The position numbers were made by a program, and so were the translations under genes. Positions 26,424-34,947 of a DNA stretch of 48,395 bases are shown piece by piece. Every line of letters begins with the position of its first letter. Position 1 is the stretch's first letter. The stretch is from RHKX01 sp964497825 (GTDB lineage: Bacteria > Actinomycetota > Thermoleophilia > Solirubrobacterales > 70-9), in contig CAZCFA010000012.1 in NCBI GenBank assembly GCA_964497825.1, positions 1 to 48,395 of the forward strand, in the 5' to 3' direction. The notes beneath the pieces are model-generated. The model did not search any database and was not told the DNA's origin. It saw only the letters and a program-made list of their open reading frames with translations.

Positions 26424-27710
26424 TCAGGCCGTCTCGACGAGCGGTTCGCGCTCGGTCTTCGCCCAGTCCCGGCGTTCGGCCAGCTGGCGCGCCGCCGATC
26501 GCAGCAGCACCGGCCACAGCAGCCAGCTGTAGAACGCGTAGACGTGGGCGAGCAGAAAGCCGGTCAGCCAGCCGCGAACCCCGTCCTGGGCGCGGGCGGC
26601 GACGCAGCCGCAGACGACGCCGCCGAACGTGAGCAGGTAGACGAGCACCAGCTGCAGCCAGGGTCCCCCGTCCCAGAACCGCGCGCCGGCGAAGATCGCG
26701 AGCAGGACGGCGAGCGCGAGCGCGATCCCGATCAGCGCCTGCCAGAGCGGCATCAGCAGCTGCAGGAGCAGCTCGAGGCGGGCGACGGCGGGCAGCGGCG
26801 CGCGCCAGACCTCGCCGGCGAGCCCGATCGCCTGCAGGTTGCCCTGCGACCAGCGGGTGCGCTGGCGAAACAGCGCCCGCAGCCGCGACAGGCCCTGCTG
26901 GTGGACGCTTGCGCCGAGCACCTGCCTGCAGAGCCCGCCGCCGGCGAGCAGCCGCAGCCCGAGGTCCTGATCCTCGGTGAGACGGTCGCGCCAGGGCCCG
27001 CCTCCGTCGTCGATCCGGTCGAGCGCCGAGAGCCGGTTGAACTGGCCGTTGCCGCCCATCCCGGCGGTCCCGAAGGAGTTGCGGCCGGCCTGGTACAAGC
27101 GTCCGTAGACGGAGAACTCGATGTCCTGCATCCAGGCCAGCGGATGCCGGCGGTTGTAGATCCGGACCAGCGTCTGCACGCCGCCGACGGCGGGGTCGGC
27201 GAAGTGGGCGGCCGCCCCGGCCGGAGCGCCGGGATCGAGCCGCCCGTCAGCGTCGACGATCGCGACGATCACCCGTTCGCGGTCGGCCCCGGAGATCCAA
27301 TCGAGGCTGCGGAAGGCCCGGTTGAGCGCGTCCGCCTTGCCCGTGCGAGCATCGGGAGGGTCGCGCCGGATCACGGTCAGATCGGGGTCATCGATGGCGG
27401 CGAGGATCTCCGGGGTGCGATCGTCGGAGCCGTCGTCGACGACGATCACCATCTTCTCGTCGGCCTCGATCCGCAGCAGTCGCTCGACGCTGTCGGCGAT
27501 CGTCACCTCCTCGTTGAGCGCCGGGACGATGAACGCCCAGATGAAGGCGTCGGGCCGCGGCGGCTCGCCGGCGCCGGCGCCCGAGCGCAGCGCCCTGACG
27601 AGCAGCGAGATCGTCCAGGCGAAGATCGCGACGATCAGCAGGAAGACGAGGCCGAAGTAGAGCTCGATCGGCAGCGGCAGGCCCGTGAACGGCCAGATCA
27701 GCTCGGCCAC
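26424..27710 (-). CDS. Membrane family-2 glycosyltransferase
   Basis: The 428-residue protein has one N-terminal membrane helix (about residues 15-40), a GT-A catalytic domain (about 55-300), then three or four C-terminal helices (about 315-410). Catalytic features are FIVPALNEE, VVDDGSDD, the Asp in IVDADG, TEDQDLGLRL and the QxxRW motif QRTRWSQG. It is processive-type, as in cellulose/hyaluronan/poly-GlcNAc synthases. The GTG start at 27710 lies inside the end of wecB (13-base overlap), so the two are coupled. A polymer containing ManNAc or a related sugar is a reasonable guess. Confidence 0.92.
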   Translation of the reverse strand: MAELIWPFTGLPLPIELYFGLVFLLIVAIFAWTISLLVRALRSGAGAGEPPRPDAFIWAFIVPALNEEVTIADSVERLLRIEADEKMVIVVDDGSDDRTPEILAAIDDPDLTVIRRDPPDARTGKADALNRAFRSLDWISGADRERVIVAIVDADGRLDPGAPAGAAAHFADPAVGGVQTLVRIYNRRHPLAWMQDIEFSVYGRLYQAGRNSFGTAGMGGNGQFNRLSALDRIDDGGGPWRDRLTEDQDLGLRLLAGGGLCRQVLGASVHQQGLSRLRALFRQRTRWSQGNLQAIGLAGEVWRAPLPAVARLELLLQLLMPLWQALIGIALALAVLLAIFAGARFWDGGPWLQLVLVYLLTFGGVVCGCVAARAQDGVRGWLTGFLLAHVYAFYSWLLWPVLLRSAARQLAERRDWAKTEREPLVETA

Positions 27711-29089
27711 AGCTCGACTTCGGCCGGGATCTCGCTGCGACGCTCGAGCCGGGCACGGAGCGCCTCCTCGACCGAGTCGAGCGGGACCTTGAAGCCGGCC
27801 GCCATCGCAACCGCGCGACGGCTGAAGCCGGAGCCGAACGGGGGCGGTGGATCATCGCCCTTGAGGATGTGCTCGAGCGCGCCGACGATGCGCTCGGCGG
27901 CACGGCCGTCGCCGTAGGGATTGGTCGCCCCCGCGACGCTCGCGTAGGCCGCGGGGTCGTCGAGCAGCCTGCCGCCCTCGTCGGCGATCCGCCCGGCATC
28001 GGGCCCGACCAGGATCAGGGTGCCCTCGGCCACGCCCTCGACGCGCTCGGTCGTCTCCCGGGTGACCAGGACCGGCTTGTCGAGCGCCGGAGCCTCCTCC
28101 TGGATCCCGCCGGAATCGGTGATCACCAGGTCGCAGCGGGCCAGCAGCCGCGCGAACTCCGCGAACTGCAGCGGCTCGGTGGTGAGAACGTTGCCGAGCC
28201 CCGCGAGCGGGCCGCTGAGCCGCTCGCGAACCGCCGGGTTCGGGTGCATCGGCACGATGAAGCTGGTCTCCGGATGGGTGCGGGCGAGCTCGGCGACGCC
28301 GGTCGCGATTCCGACCAGGCCGTCGCCCCAGTTCTCGCGCCGGTGCGCGGTGACGACGACGATCCGGCCGTCGTCCTCGGCGATCTCGGCAACCGCGGGA
28401 TCCGAGTAGGCGACGTCGAGCGCCGATGCCCAGCGCAGCGCGTCGATCCCCGTGTTGCCGGTGACGAAGATCTGCTCGACCGGGATGTTCTCGCGGATCA
28501 GCGTCTCCAGGTTGGTGATCGTGGGGGCGAAATGGAGCGAGGCGATGCAGGTGATCAGCTGCCGGTTCAGCTCCTCCGGGAACGGCGACAGGTTGAGCCC
28601 GCCGGTGCGCAGGCCCGCCTCGACGTGGCCGACCGGGATGCGGAGATGGAACGCCGAGAGCGCCGTCGCCATCGCCGAGCTCGTGTCGCCGTGAACGAGG
28701 ACCGCCGCCGGATACTCCCCGGCCAGCATCTTCGCGGGAATCTCACCGGGCTCGGGCTCGGCGCCGAACCACTCGTAGACGAAGTCCTCGAAGCGGCTGA
28801 CGACGGACACGACGCGGCCGTTGAGCCGGGAGTGGCGCGATCCGGCCCACAGGGTCACGTCGGGGCGGATCCCGGCCAGGTCGAAGATCTCCTCGACCAT
28901 GCGGTGGTGCTGGCCGGTCGAGATCACGACCGGCCGGTAGTAGGGGCTCTGCTTCAGCGCCAGCAGGATCGGGATCAGCTTGATCGCCTCGGGCCTGGTC
29001 CCGACGACCACGAGCACCGCGAGCTTCTCTGAAGAATGCTCGCCGCCGGACCGCCGTTGCCCGCCGCGCTCGATGCCCGCGTCGTCCAT
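27698..29089 (-). CDS. wecB: UDP-N-acetylglucosamine 2-epimerase (non-hydrolysing)
   Basis: The 463-residue protein interconverts UDP-GlcNAc and UDP-ManNAc. VVVGTRPEAIKLIPI (about 30-44), GHVEAGLRTGG, FPEELNRQLI, VVTAHRRENWG and SGGIQEEAPALDKPVLV are family motifs with the expected His/Glu residues. The end is longer than in E. coli WecB (about 376 residues): roughly 60 extra residues follow the fold. The ATG at 29089 has a GGGGGGGAGG purine run just upstream. It feeds sugar to the coupled glycosyltransferase. Confidence 0.93.
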   Translation of the reverse strand: MDDAGIERGGQRRSGGEHSSEKLAVLVVVGTRPEAIKLIPILLALKQSPYYRPVVISTGQHHRMVEEIFDLAGIRPDVTLWAGSRHSRLNGRVVSVVSRFEDFVYEWFGAEPEPGEIPAKMLAGEYPAAVLVHGDTSSAMATALSAFHLRIPVGHVEAGLRTGGLNLSPFPEELNRQLITCIASLHFAPTITNLETLIRENIPVEQIFVTGNTGIDALRWASALDVAYSDPAVAEIAEDDGRIVVVTAHRRENWGDGLVGIATGVAELARTHPETSFIVPMHPNPAVRERLSGPLAGLGNVLTTEPLQFAEFARLLARCDLVITDSGGIQEEAPALDKPVLVTRETTERVEGVAEGTLILVGPDAGRIADEGGRLLDDPAAYASVAGATNPYGDGRAAERIVGALEHILKGDDPPPPFGSGFSRRAVAMAAGFKVPLDSVEEALRARLERRSEIPAEVELWPS

Positions 29090-29149
29090 GCCTCCCCCCC
29101 GGTCGGCAGCGCGATCGGATTCCTTGAATCGTGGATGTCGAGCGGCTGC

Positions 29150-30115
29150 CTACCCCGCGGCGCGGGCGAGGACGTCGTCGAGCAGCTCCTCGACGCCGTC
29201 GATCGGGCCGAACTCGGAGCTCAGCTGGGAGGCGATCCGCTCCCGCGAGGCGCCTTCGAGCGCCATGTTCATCGCGACCAGGCGGGCGGCGCCGAGGTCG
29301 GAGCCCGAGACGGCGACCGGCGCCGCGGCCGGCGCCGCATCGGCACCGGCGGCGCCCGCCTCCGCGTCCGCGTCGGATCCGTTCGCCTCCTCGGTCGCGG
29401 AGGCGGAGGCGCGGAGCCGCGCGATCAGCTCCTCGGTCGTGGTCGCCTCGAAGCCGGGGTCCGGGATCGGGTCGGGGGTCGGCTCGGGCGCCGGGTCGGG
29501 GGTCGGCTCGGGGCCTGGGTCGGGGGTCGGCTCGGGCGCCGGATCGGGCGAGGGCTCCGGCGTCTGCGGCGGGGTCGGCTCGGGGACGATCACCGGCCCG
29601 CCCGGCACCTCGGCCGCCGGGCCGACGCCGGTCGCGCTGACCGCCGCCGGGGCGGCGCTCGCCGGCGCCGCGGCGCTGATCCGCTCGCCGAGCGCCGTCA
29701 CCTGCGCGAGCAGCGACTCCGCCTGGCCGACGAGCTCCTCGACGACCTCGCGGGCGGCCGCGACGTGGCCGTCGGCGTCGTCCCGGGCCCGGCCCAGCAC
29801 CGTCGCCGCCTCGGCCCGGGCCTCGGCGACGATCCGCTCGGCCTCCGCATCGGCGTCGGCGACGCGCCGCTCGGCCTCGGCTCGCGACGTCGTCTCGATC
29901 TCGGCCGCGGCCTGCTCGGCGGCCGCGAAGACGCCGCGCACGCGACCCGCGGCGAGATCGCCGAGCGAGCGCTCCCGATCGCCGGCCTCCTCGGCCTCAT
30001 CCGGCGCATCCGGGAACGCCTCAGCGACGGCGCTCAGGTGCTCGCGGACCGCGTCGGGGTCCCAGCCTTTGCGGACGACCTTGAAGTCCTCCCTGATGAT
30101 CTGCTCTCGCTCCAT
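29150..30115 (-). CDS. DivIVA-like coiled-coil protein with Pro/Glu repeat linker
   Basis: The 321-residue protein starts at ATG 30115. It opens with the short DivIVA/SepIVA-type segment EDFKVVRKGWDPDAVREHL. Next comes a long Ala/Glu/Arg-rich coiled coil (about 45-140) with a continuous heptad-like pattern, and then a Pro/Glu/Asp linker of PEPTPDP repeats (about 180-225). A conserved-looking C-terminal helix follows (GSDLGAARLVAMNMALEGASRERI). Such proteins mark poles or septa in actinobacteria. The C-terminal helix hints at a partner-binding module. It lies 52 bases after uvrB, ahead of the wecB/GT2 pair. Confidence 0.78.
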   Translation of the reverse strand: MEREQIIREDFKVVRKGWDPDAVREHLSAVAEAFPDAPDEAEEAGDRERSLGDLAAGRVRGVFAAAEQAAAEIETTSRAEAERRVADADAEAERIVAEARAEAATVLGRARDDADGHVAAAREVVEELVGQAESLLAQVTALGERISAAAPASAAPAAVSATGVGPAAEVPGGPVIVPEPTPPQTPEPSPDPAPEPTPDPGPEPTPDPAPEPTPDPIPDPGFEATTTEELIARLRASASATEEANGSDADAEAGAAGADAAPAAAPVAVSGSDLGAARLVAMNMALEGASRERIASQLSSEFGPIDGVEELLDDVLARAAG

Positions 30116-30167
30116 CGCTTCAATCTAGCCGACCTCGGTGCGACGCTTCGCAGCGCCGGCCGAGCGG

Positions 30168-32168
30168 TCAGGCCCGCATCCCCTCGAGGTCGCGGCGCAG
30201 CTCCTTGAGCTCGTCGCGTAGCCGCGCCGCCTCCTCGAAGCGAAGCTCCTCGGCGGCGGCCAGCATCTCCTCCTCGATCGCGACGATGATCTTCTCGAGC
30301 TCCTCGGGCCCTTCGACGGCGTGGCCGTCGAGCGCCTTCGAGCGGCGGCGCTTGCGGGGTGCGTTCGACTCCATCGCGAGGAAGTCGGAGATGTCGCTGA
30401 TCCCCTTGGTGATCGTCTCCGGCGTGATCCCGCGCTCGCGGTTGTAGGCGAGCTGGATCTCGCGGCGGCGATCGGTCTCGGTGATCGCCGTCCGCATCGC
30501 CTCCGACTCCTTGTCGGCGTACATCAGCACCTTGCCGTTGACGTTGCGGGCGGCGCGGCCGATCGTCTGGATCAGCGAGGTCGAGCCGCGCAGGAAGCCC
30601 TCCTTGTCGGCGTCGAGGATCGCAACCAGCCCGACCTCGGGGATGTCGAGGCCCTCGCGCAGCAGGTTGACGCCGACCAGCACGTCGTACTCGCCGAGCC
30701 GCAGGTCACGGATGATCTGGATCCGCTCGATCGTGTCGACCTCGGAGTGCAGGTAGCGGACCCGGAAGCCGTGCTCGAGCAGGTACTCGGTCAGGTCCTC
30801 CGACATCTTCTTCGTCAGCGTCGTCACCAGCGTCCGCTCGCCGCGCTCGGCGATCACCCGCACCTCGTTCATCAGGTCGTCGATCTGGTTCCTGGTCTCC
30901 CGCAGCTCGATCTCGGGATCGACGATCCCGGTCGGACGGACGATCTGCTCGACGACGCGGCTCGAGTGCGCCCGCTCCCACTCTCCCGGCGTCGCCGAGA
31001 CCATCACCATCTGGCCGACCCGGTCGAGGAACTCGTCGAACTTGAGCGGCCGGTTGTCGATCGCGCTCGGCAGCCGGAAGCCGTGATCGACGAGGGTCAG
31101 CTTGCGCGAGCGGTCGCCCTCGTACATGCCGCCGATCTGCGGCACGGTCTGGTGCGACTCGTCGATGAAGACGACGAAGTCGCTGGGGAAGTAGTCGATC
31201 AGGGTGTGCGGGGCACTGCCGGCGGGGCGGTCGTCGAGGATCCGCGAGTAGTTCTCGATCCCGTTGCAGAACCCGAGCTCCTTCAGCATCTCGAGGTCGT
31301 ACTGGGTCCGCTGCCGCAGCCGGTGCGCCTCGAGGTCCTTGCCCCGCGACTCGAACCAGCCGACCCGCTGCTCGAGCTCGAGGCGGATCTGATCGACCGA
31401 GCGCTCGATCGTCTCCTCCTTGGTCACGTAGTGGGTCGCGGGCCAGACCGCGACGTGATCGACCTCGTCGAGCACCTCGCCGGTCAGCGGGTCGAAGTGG
31501 ATCACCTCCTCGACCTCGTCCCCGAACAGCTGGATCCGGTAGGCGGACTCGGCGTAGGCCGGATAGACCTCGAGCACCTCGCCCTTTACCCGGAACGAGC
31601 CGCGGGTCAGGATCGTGTCGTTGCGCTGGTACTGCATCGCGACCATCTGCCGGAACAGCGTCTCGCGCTCGATCTCGGTGCCGACCTTGAACAGGATCAT
31701 CTGCTCGCGATAGAGGTCGGGCGAGCCGATCCCGTAGATGCAGGAGACCGAGGCGACGATGATCGTGTCGCGGCGGGCGAACAGCCCGGCCGTGGCGGCG
31801 TGGCGGAGGCGGTCGATCTCGTCGTTGATCGTCGCGTCCTTCTCGATGTAGAGGTCCTGCGCCGGAACGTAGGCCTCGGGCTGGTAGTAGTCGTAGTAGG
31901 AGACGAAGTACTCGACCGCGGCGTCGGGGAAGAACTCGCGGAACTCGTTGCAGAGCTGCGCCGCCAGCGTCTTGTTGTGAGCGATCACCAGGGCCGGCCG
32001 CCCGAGCCGCTCGATCGTCGCCGCCATCGTGAACGTCTTGCCGGTGCCGGTGGCGCCGAGCAGCGTCAGGAACCGCTCGCCGGCCTCGATCCCTTCGACG
32101 AGGCCGTCGATCGCCTTCGGCTGGTCCGCCGTCGCCGAGTAGGCGGAGTTGAGGCGGAACTCGGGCAC
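30168..32168 (-). CDS. uvrB: Excinuclease ABC subunit B
   Basis: The protein is about 666 residues when started at GTG 32168 (PEFRLNSAYSATADQPKAI, matching the family N-terminus); a frame extension to 32243 exists but looks non-conserved. Walker A is GATGTGKTFTM, the damage-probing beta-hairpin region is YYDYYQPEAYVP, the helicase motif is FIDESHQTVPQ, and the C-terminal UVR domain (LRFEEAARLRDELKEL) binds UvrC. It loads onto lesions handed over by UvrA. No LexA box like that of uvrA is visible upstream. The usual Gly in the GDQP motif is Ala here (ATADQP), a mild change. Confidence 0.95.
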   Translation of the reverse strand: MPEFRLNSAYSATADQPKAIDGLVEGIEAGERFLTLLGATGTGKTFTMAATIERLGRPALVIAHNKTLAAQLCNEFREFFPDAAVEYFVSYYDYYQPEAYVPAQDLYIEKDATINDEIDRLRHAATAGLFARRDTIIVASVSCIYGIGSPDLYREQMILFKVGTEIERETLFRQMVAMQYQRNDTILTRGSFRVKGEVLEVYPAYAESAYRIQLFGDEVEEVIHFDPLTGEVLDEVDHVAVWPATHYVTKEETIERSVDQIRLELEQRVGWFESRGKDLEAHRLRQRTQYDLEMLKELGFCNGIENYSRILDDRPAGSAPHTLIDYFPSDFVVFIDESHQTVPQIGGMYEGDRSRKLTLVDHGFRLPSAIDNRPLKFDEFLDRVGQMVMVSATPGEWERAHSSRVVEQIVRPTGIVDPEIELRETRNQIDDLMNEVRVIAERGERTLVTTLTKKMSEDLTEYLLEHGFRVRYLHSEVDTIERIQIIRDLRLGEYDVLVGVNLLREGLDIPEVGLVAILDADKEGFLRGSTSLIQTIGRAARNVNGKVLMYADKESEAMRTAITETDRRREIQLAYNRERGITPETITKGISDISDFLAMESNAPRKRRRSKALDGHAVEGPEELEKIIVAIEEEMLAAAEELRFEEAARLRDELKELRRDLEGMRA

Positions 32169-32311
32169 CTCGCGAGCGTAGCGATGGCCGGGGTCGTGGC
32201 CCGTCCGCGAGTCGCGCGCAGCCGTGCCGCCGCCCGAGCGCACGCGGCGCGACTCCTGCGCGCGCCGCGGCGGGCGACGCGGCGCCGCTGCGGGCGCGCG
32301 GCGCCCATCTT

Positions 32312-32438
32312 GCGCCGAACGTCAGCGACGGCCCCGCCTGGCAAGGACTCGTCGACGGTCGATGTGGAGCCGCGGCGCCTCGCGCCGAACGTCAACGAAG
32401 ACCCCGCCTGGCAAGGACCCGTCGACGGTCGATGTGGA
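32312..32438. repeat. Two tandem copies of hairpin-repeat family 2
   Basis: Two copies of about 57 bases, starting at 32312 and 32382 (period 70), share CCGAACGTC, CCCCGCCTGGCAAGGA and GTCGACGGTCGATGTGGAG. They fill the space between uvrB and pncA. Reverse-complemented, the central part matches the loop of the 46705-46750 and 46835-46880 elements (CCCCGC.TGGCAAGGA). The bases 32169-32311 beside them hold no gene that I can support. Confidence 0.75.
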
Positions 32439-32463
32439 GGCGGGCGAGCGTCGCCGGCCGCCG

Positions 32464-33018
32464 TCAGCTGATCTCGGCCCCCGCCGCCCGCATCTGCTCG
32501 ACCGCCGCTCGCTCGTCGCCCGGCTCGGCGTCGATGCCGCGAGATGCATCGGTCAGCAGGACCGCCTCGAAGCCGGCGTCGAGCGCGTCGAGAACTGTTT
32601 CCTTGACGCAGTAGTCGGTGGCGAGCCCGCCGACGAGGACCCGTTCGACCCCCCTGGCGTGGAGATGCTCCGATAGGCCGGTCCGATCGAAGGCCGAGTA
32701 GGCGTCGGGCTCCGGCTCGGTCGCCTTGCGGGCGACGTGGGAGGCGAGCCGGTCGATCTCGGGATGCAGCTCGGCGCCGTGGGTCCCGGCTACGCAGTGA
32801 GCGGGCCAGTCGCCGCCGTTGGCGATGAAGCTGACGTGGTCGCGAGGGTGGAAGTCCTGGCTTGCCACAACCAGATCGGAGCGGGTGGCGGCCTCGCGTA
32901 GCCTCTCGATGACCTGGTCGCCGCCGGCGACGGCGAGCGCGCCGCCGGGCAGGAAGTCGTTCTGTACGTCGACGCAGATCAGCGCCGTCTGAGGCTTGCT
33001 CGCGGACTGCTCGGACAT
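32464..33018 (-). CDS. pncA: Nicotinamidase / isochorismatase-family amidohydrolase
   Basis: The 184-residue protein carries the cysteine-hydrolase triad: Asp in CVDVQNDF (about residue 17), Lys in VARKATEP (about 98) and Cys in LATDYCVKET (about 138). The metal-binding Asp/His set is in SQDFHPRDH. The overall match is to nicotinamidase, which turns nicotinamide into nicotinate for NAD salvage and would activate pyrazinamide. Transcribed on its own, with a likely start at ATG 33018. Confidence 0.93.
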   Translation of the reverse strand: MSEQSASKPQTALICVDVQNDFLPGGALAVAGGDQVIERLREAATRSDLVVASQDFHPRDHVSFIANGGDWPAHCVAGTHGAELHPEIDRLASHVARKATEPEPDAYSAFDRTGLSEHLHARGVERVLVGGLATDYCVKETVLDALDAGFEAVLLTDASRGIDAEPGDERAAVEQMRAAGAEIS

Positions 33019-33063
33019 CGTCGTCTCAGCCCCTTCGGTGGAACGATCGAATCTGCGTTGAAC

Positions 33064-34278
33064 TCATTCTGGCAAGCCGCGACCGCCGGCCGAGCCCTGC
33101 GAGCTGAGCTCGGCGACGGCGAGGCCGCCGGCGTCCCGGCGCGCCTTCTCGCCGGCGCCGGCGATCTCGCCGAGGATCTCGTAGGCGATCGCGACGGGAT
33201 CGATTCCGAGCTCGGATGCCTCCGCTGGCCCGAGCCGCTCGAGGACGTGCTTGCTGGCCAGCATTCGACCGCCGCTCGACACTTCCTGGATCCGCGCCGC
33301 CTCGTTGACCTCGTCGCCGAGCGCCGTCACCTCGAGCCGGCCGCCGGTCACGACCTGGCCGATCACCAGCGTCGCCCCCCAGTGGATGCCGATATTGACC
33401 TCGACCGGCCCGCTCTCCGAGTGGAAGCCGGCGGCGGCCCGCTGGATCCGCCGGGCCGCCATGATCGCGCCGCGTGCGGCAGCCGCCTCACCAGCCAACT
33501 GTTCGGCGAGGAAGAACGCCGAGACGCCGTCGCCGACGTGCTTGCCGACGATCCCGCCGGCTTCGATCACAGCTTCGTCGATCGCTGTCGTCAGGTCGCG
33601 GATCATCGCGAAGTAGGCCGTGGAGGAGAGCTTGCGGCTGTGTACGCCCGAACCCTCGAGGTCGCAGAACAGAACGGCGCCGGGCCGCCGGGCCGGCTCG
33701 GTCAGCGCCGCCATCCGTTCGAACATCCGGTCGTCGCCGCGCGACAGCATCGCCTGGACGCTGGCGCGAAGCGCGCCGCCGATGTAGAGCGAGAGGATTC
33801 CGGCCAGGCCGCCGTTGGGCCGCAGGAGCCGCACCGCGAGACGACCGACGTTGACCGGGGAGCCGTCGGAGAAGCTGGTCTCGAAGCCACCCGCCCAGGC
33901 GATCGGCGGCGTCGCCGGCGCGAGCTCGCCGAACGGTCCCGCGAGCGGCCCGAGATCGTCGAGGATCCGCTCCTCCTCCTCACCGCGCAGGTCGTGGCGC
34001 ACGTACGGACCCTCGATCCGCCACCACTCCAGCCTCGAGCGCTCGCCGAGCCGCCAGACCCCCGGCGCCAGCGCCGCTCGCACGATCCCGACCGACCCGT
34101 AGCCGAGCTCCTCATCGCCGTGGAAGCCGACGAGCTGGCGAAGCTCGGAGCTGACGTAGCGCAGCCGCCATTCGGAGTCGAGGACCTCGCCGGCGAAGCG
34201 GCCGTCCTCGAGCGCCCGCGCGGCCTCGGCGAGGATCGGCTCGGACGGCAGCGCGTGCGGATACTCCTCCAGGTCCAC
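33064..34278 (-). CDS. Class III adenylate/guanylate cyclase-domain protein
   Basis: The 404-residue protein starts at GTG 34278, preceded by GGAAGG; a longer frame would run through the oppositely oriented DoxX gene. The N-terminal 120 residues resemble a PAS-like sensor (DSEWRLRYVSSELRQLVGF). The C-terminal cyclase domain (about 210-390) has the first metal Asp in LFCDLEGSGVHS, the second in GKHVGDGVSAFF, then NIGIHWGATLVIG and ALGDEVNEAARIQ. It probably makes cAMP in response to a bound ligand. No transmembrane segment is evident, so it is cytosolic. Confidence 0.88.
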   Translation of the reverse strand: MDLEEYPHALPSEPILAEAARALEDGRFAGEVLDSEWRLRYVSSELRQLVGFHGDEELGYGSVGIVRAALAPGVWRLGERSRLEWWRIEGPYVRHDLRGEEEERILDDLGPLAGPFGELAPATPPIAWAGGFETSFSDGSPVNVGRLAVRLLRPNGGLAGILSLYIGGALRASVQAMLSRGDDRMFERMAALTEPARRPGAVLFCDLEGSGVHSRKLSSTAYFAMIRDLTTAIDEAVIEAGGIVGKHVGDGVSAFFLAEQLAGEAAAARGAIMAARRIQRAAAGFHSESGPVEVNIGIHWGATLVIGQVVTGGRLEVTALGDEVNEAARIQEVSSGGRMLASKHVLERLGPAEASELGIDPVAIAYEILGEIAGAGEKARRDAGGLAVAELSSQGSAGGRGLPE

Positions 34279-34375
34279 AGACCCTTCCAATCTAGCTGCG
34301 GTGCGTTCATCGTCGCGATCCCCACCCGGCTTCACTCCCGGCGCAACGCGCCTGAGCCGGGTACGGTGCCTGTCG

Positions 34376-34726
34376 ATGAGCAGCACGCAGCGGCTGCTGG
34401 CCGCGTTCTGGGTCGCGGCCGGAGCCAACCACTTCGTCAACCCCCGCGCCTACGAGTCGATCATGCCCGACTACCTGCCGGCCCACCGCGAGCTGGTGGT
34501 TGCAAGCGGCGTCGCCGAGATCGCCGGCGGCATCGCGGTGATCCCGTCGCCGACCCGCCGCCTTGCCCGCTGGTGGCTGCTCGGCGTGCTCGCCGCCGTC
34601 TATCCGGCCAATATCCACATGGCGCTACACCCGGAGCGCTACGAGCGGATCCCGCCGCCGGCGCTGTGGGCGCGACTGCCGCTGCAGTTCCTCTGCGCCT
34701 GGTGGGTCTGGAAGGCCACCGCGTAA
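34376..34726 (+). CDS. DoxX-like small membrane protein
   Basis: The 116-residue protein starts at ATG 34376. It has four hydrophobic segments. The DoxX-like features are AAGANHFVNPRAYESIMPDYLP (about residues 14-35), ASGVAEIAGG, and PANIHMALHP near 81, ending in RLPLQFLCAWWVW. The family is poorly characterised, with roles in redox or membrane homeostasis suggested. It is divergent from the cyclase gene with about 97 bases between starts, which would hold both promoters. Confidence 0.85.
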   Translation: MSSTQRLLAAFWVAAGANHFVNPRAYESIMPDYLPAHRELVVASGVAEIAGGIAVIPSPTRRLARWWLLGVLAAVYPANIHMALHPERYERIPPPALWARLPLQFLCAWWVWKATA

Positions 34727-34770
34727 GGCGCCGTCCACCACACCGCGGTGCTTTTCGGCCGGAATCCCGG

Positions 34771-34905
34771 CCGGCGATGCCCACCGTGACCGCAGGCGAG
34801 CCCGGGATCCCCGGCCGGCGATGCCCACCGTGACCCCCGGCCGGCGATGCCCACCGTGACCCGCGAAGGGGGCCCGCGATCCCGGCTGCCGGTATCCACC
34901 GTGAC
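34771..34905. repeat. Short tandem repeats of a GATGCCCACCGTGAC unit
   Basis: CCGGCGATGCCCACCGTGAC occurs at 34771-34790, 34815-34834 and 34841-34860, with a variant ending CCACCGTGAC at about 34888-34905. Spacing is irregular (44, 26 and about 47 bases). The 221-base space between the DoxX and transglycosylase genes holds nothing else. CACCGCGGTGCTTTT just after the DoxX gene (34741-34755) may be its terminator. Confidence 0.65.
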
Positions 34906-34947
34906 CCGCGGGCGAGGCCGCGGCGGCGGCGGCCTGGCGGCTCAGCC

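Noticed and set aside
32169..32243. N-terminal extension of UvrB to GTG 32243
   Set aside because: The extra residues (RSGGGTAARDSRTGHDPG) do not resemble the UvrB N-terminus, which begins at about PEFRLNS; GTG 32168 fits better.
32312..32438. LexA boxes before uvrB, because CGAACGTC arms resemble half sites
   Set aside because: The second half (GTTCG four bases away) is missing in these copies, and the arms belong to the longer hairpin repeat.
34279..34440. N-terminal extension of the cyclase to 34440
   Set aside because: It would overlap the DoxX-like gene on the other strand, while GTG 34278 has GGAAGG at good spacing.
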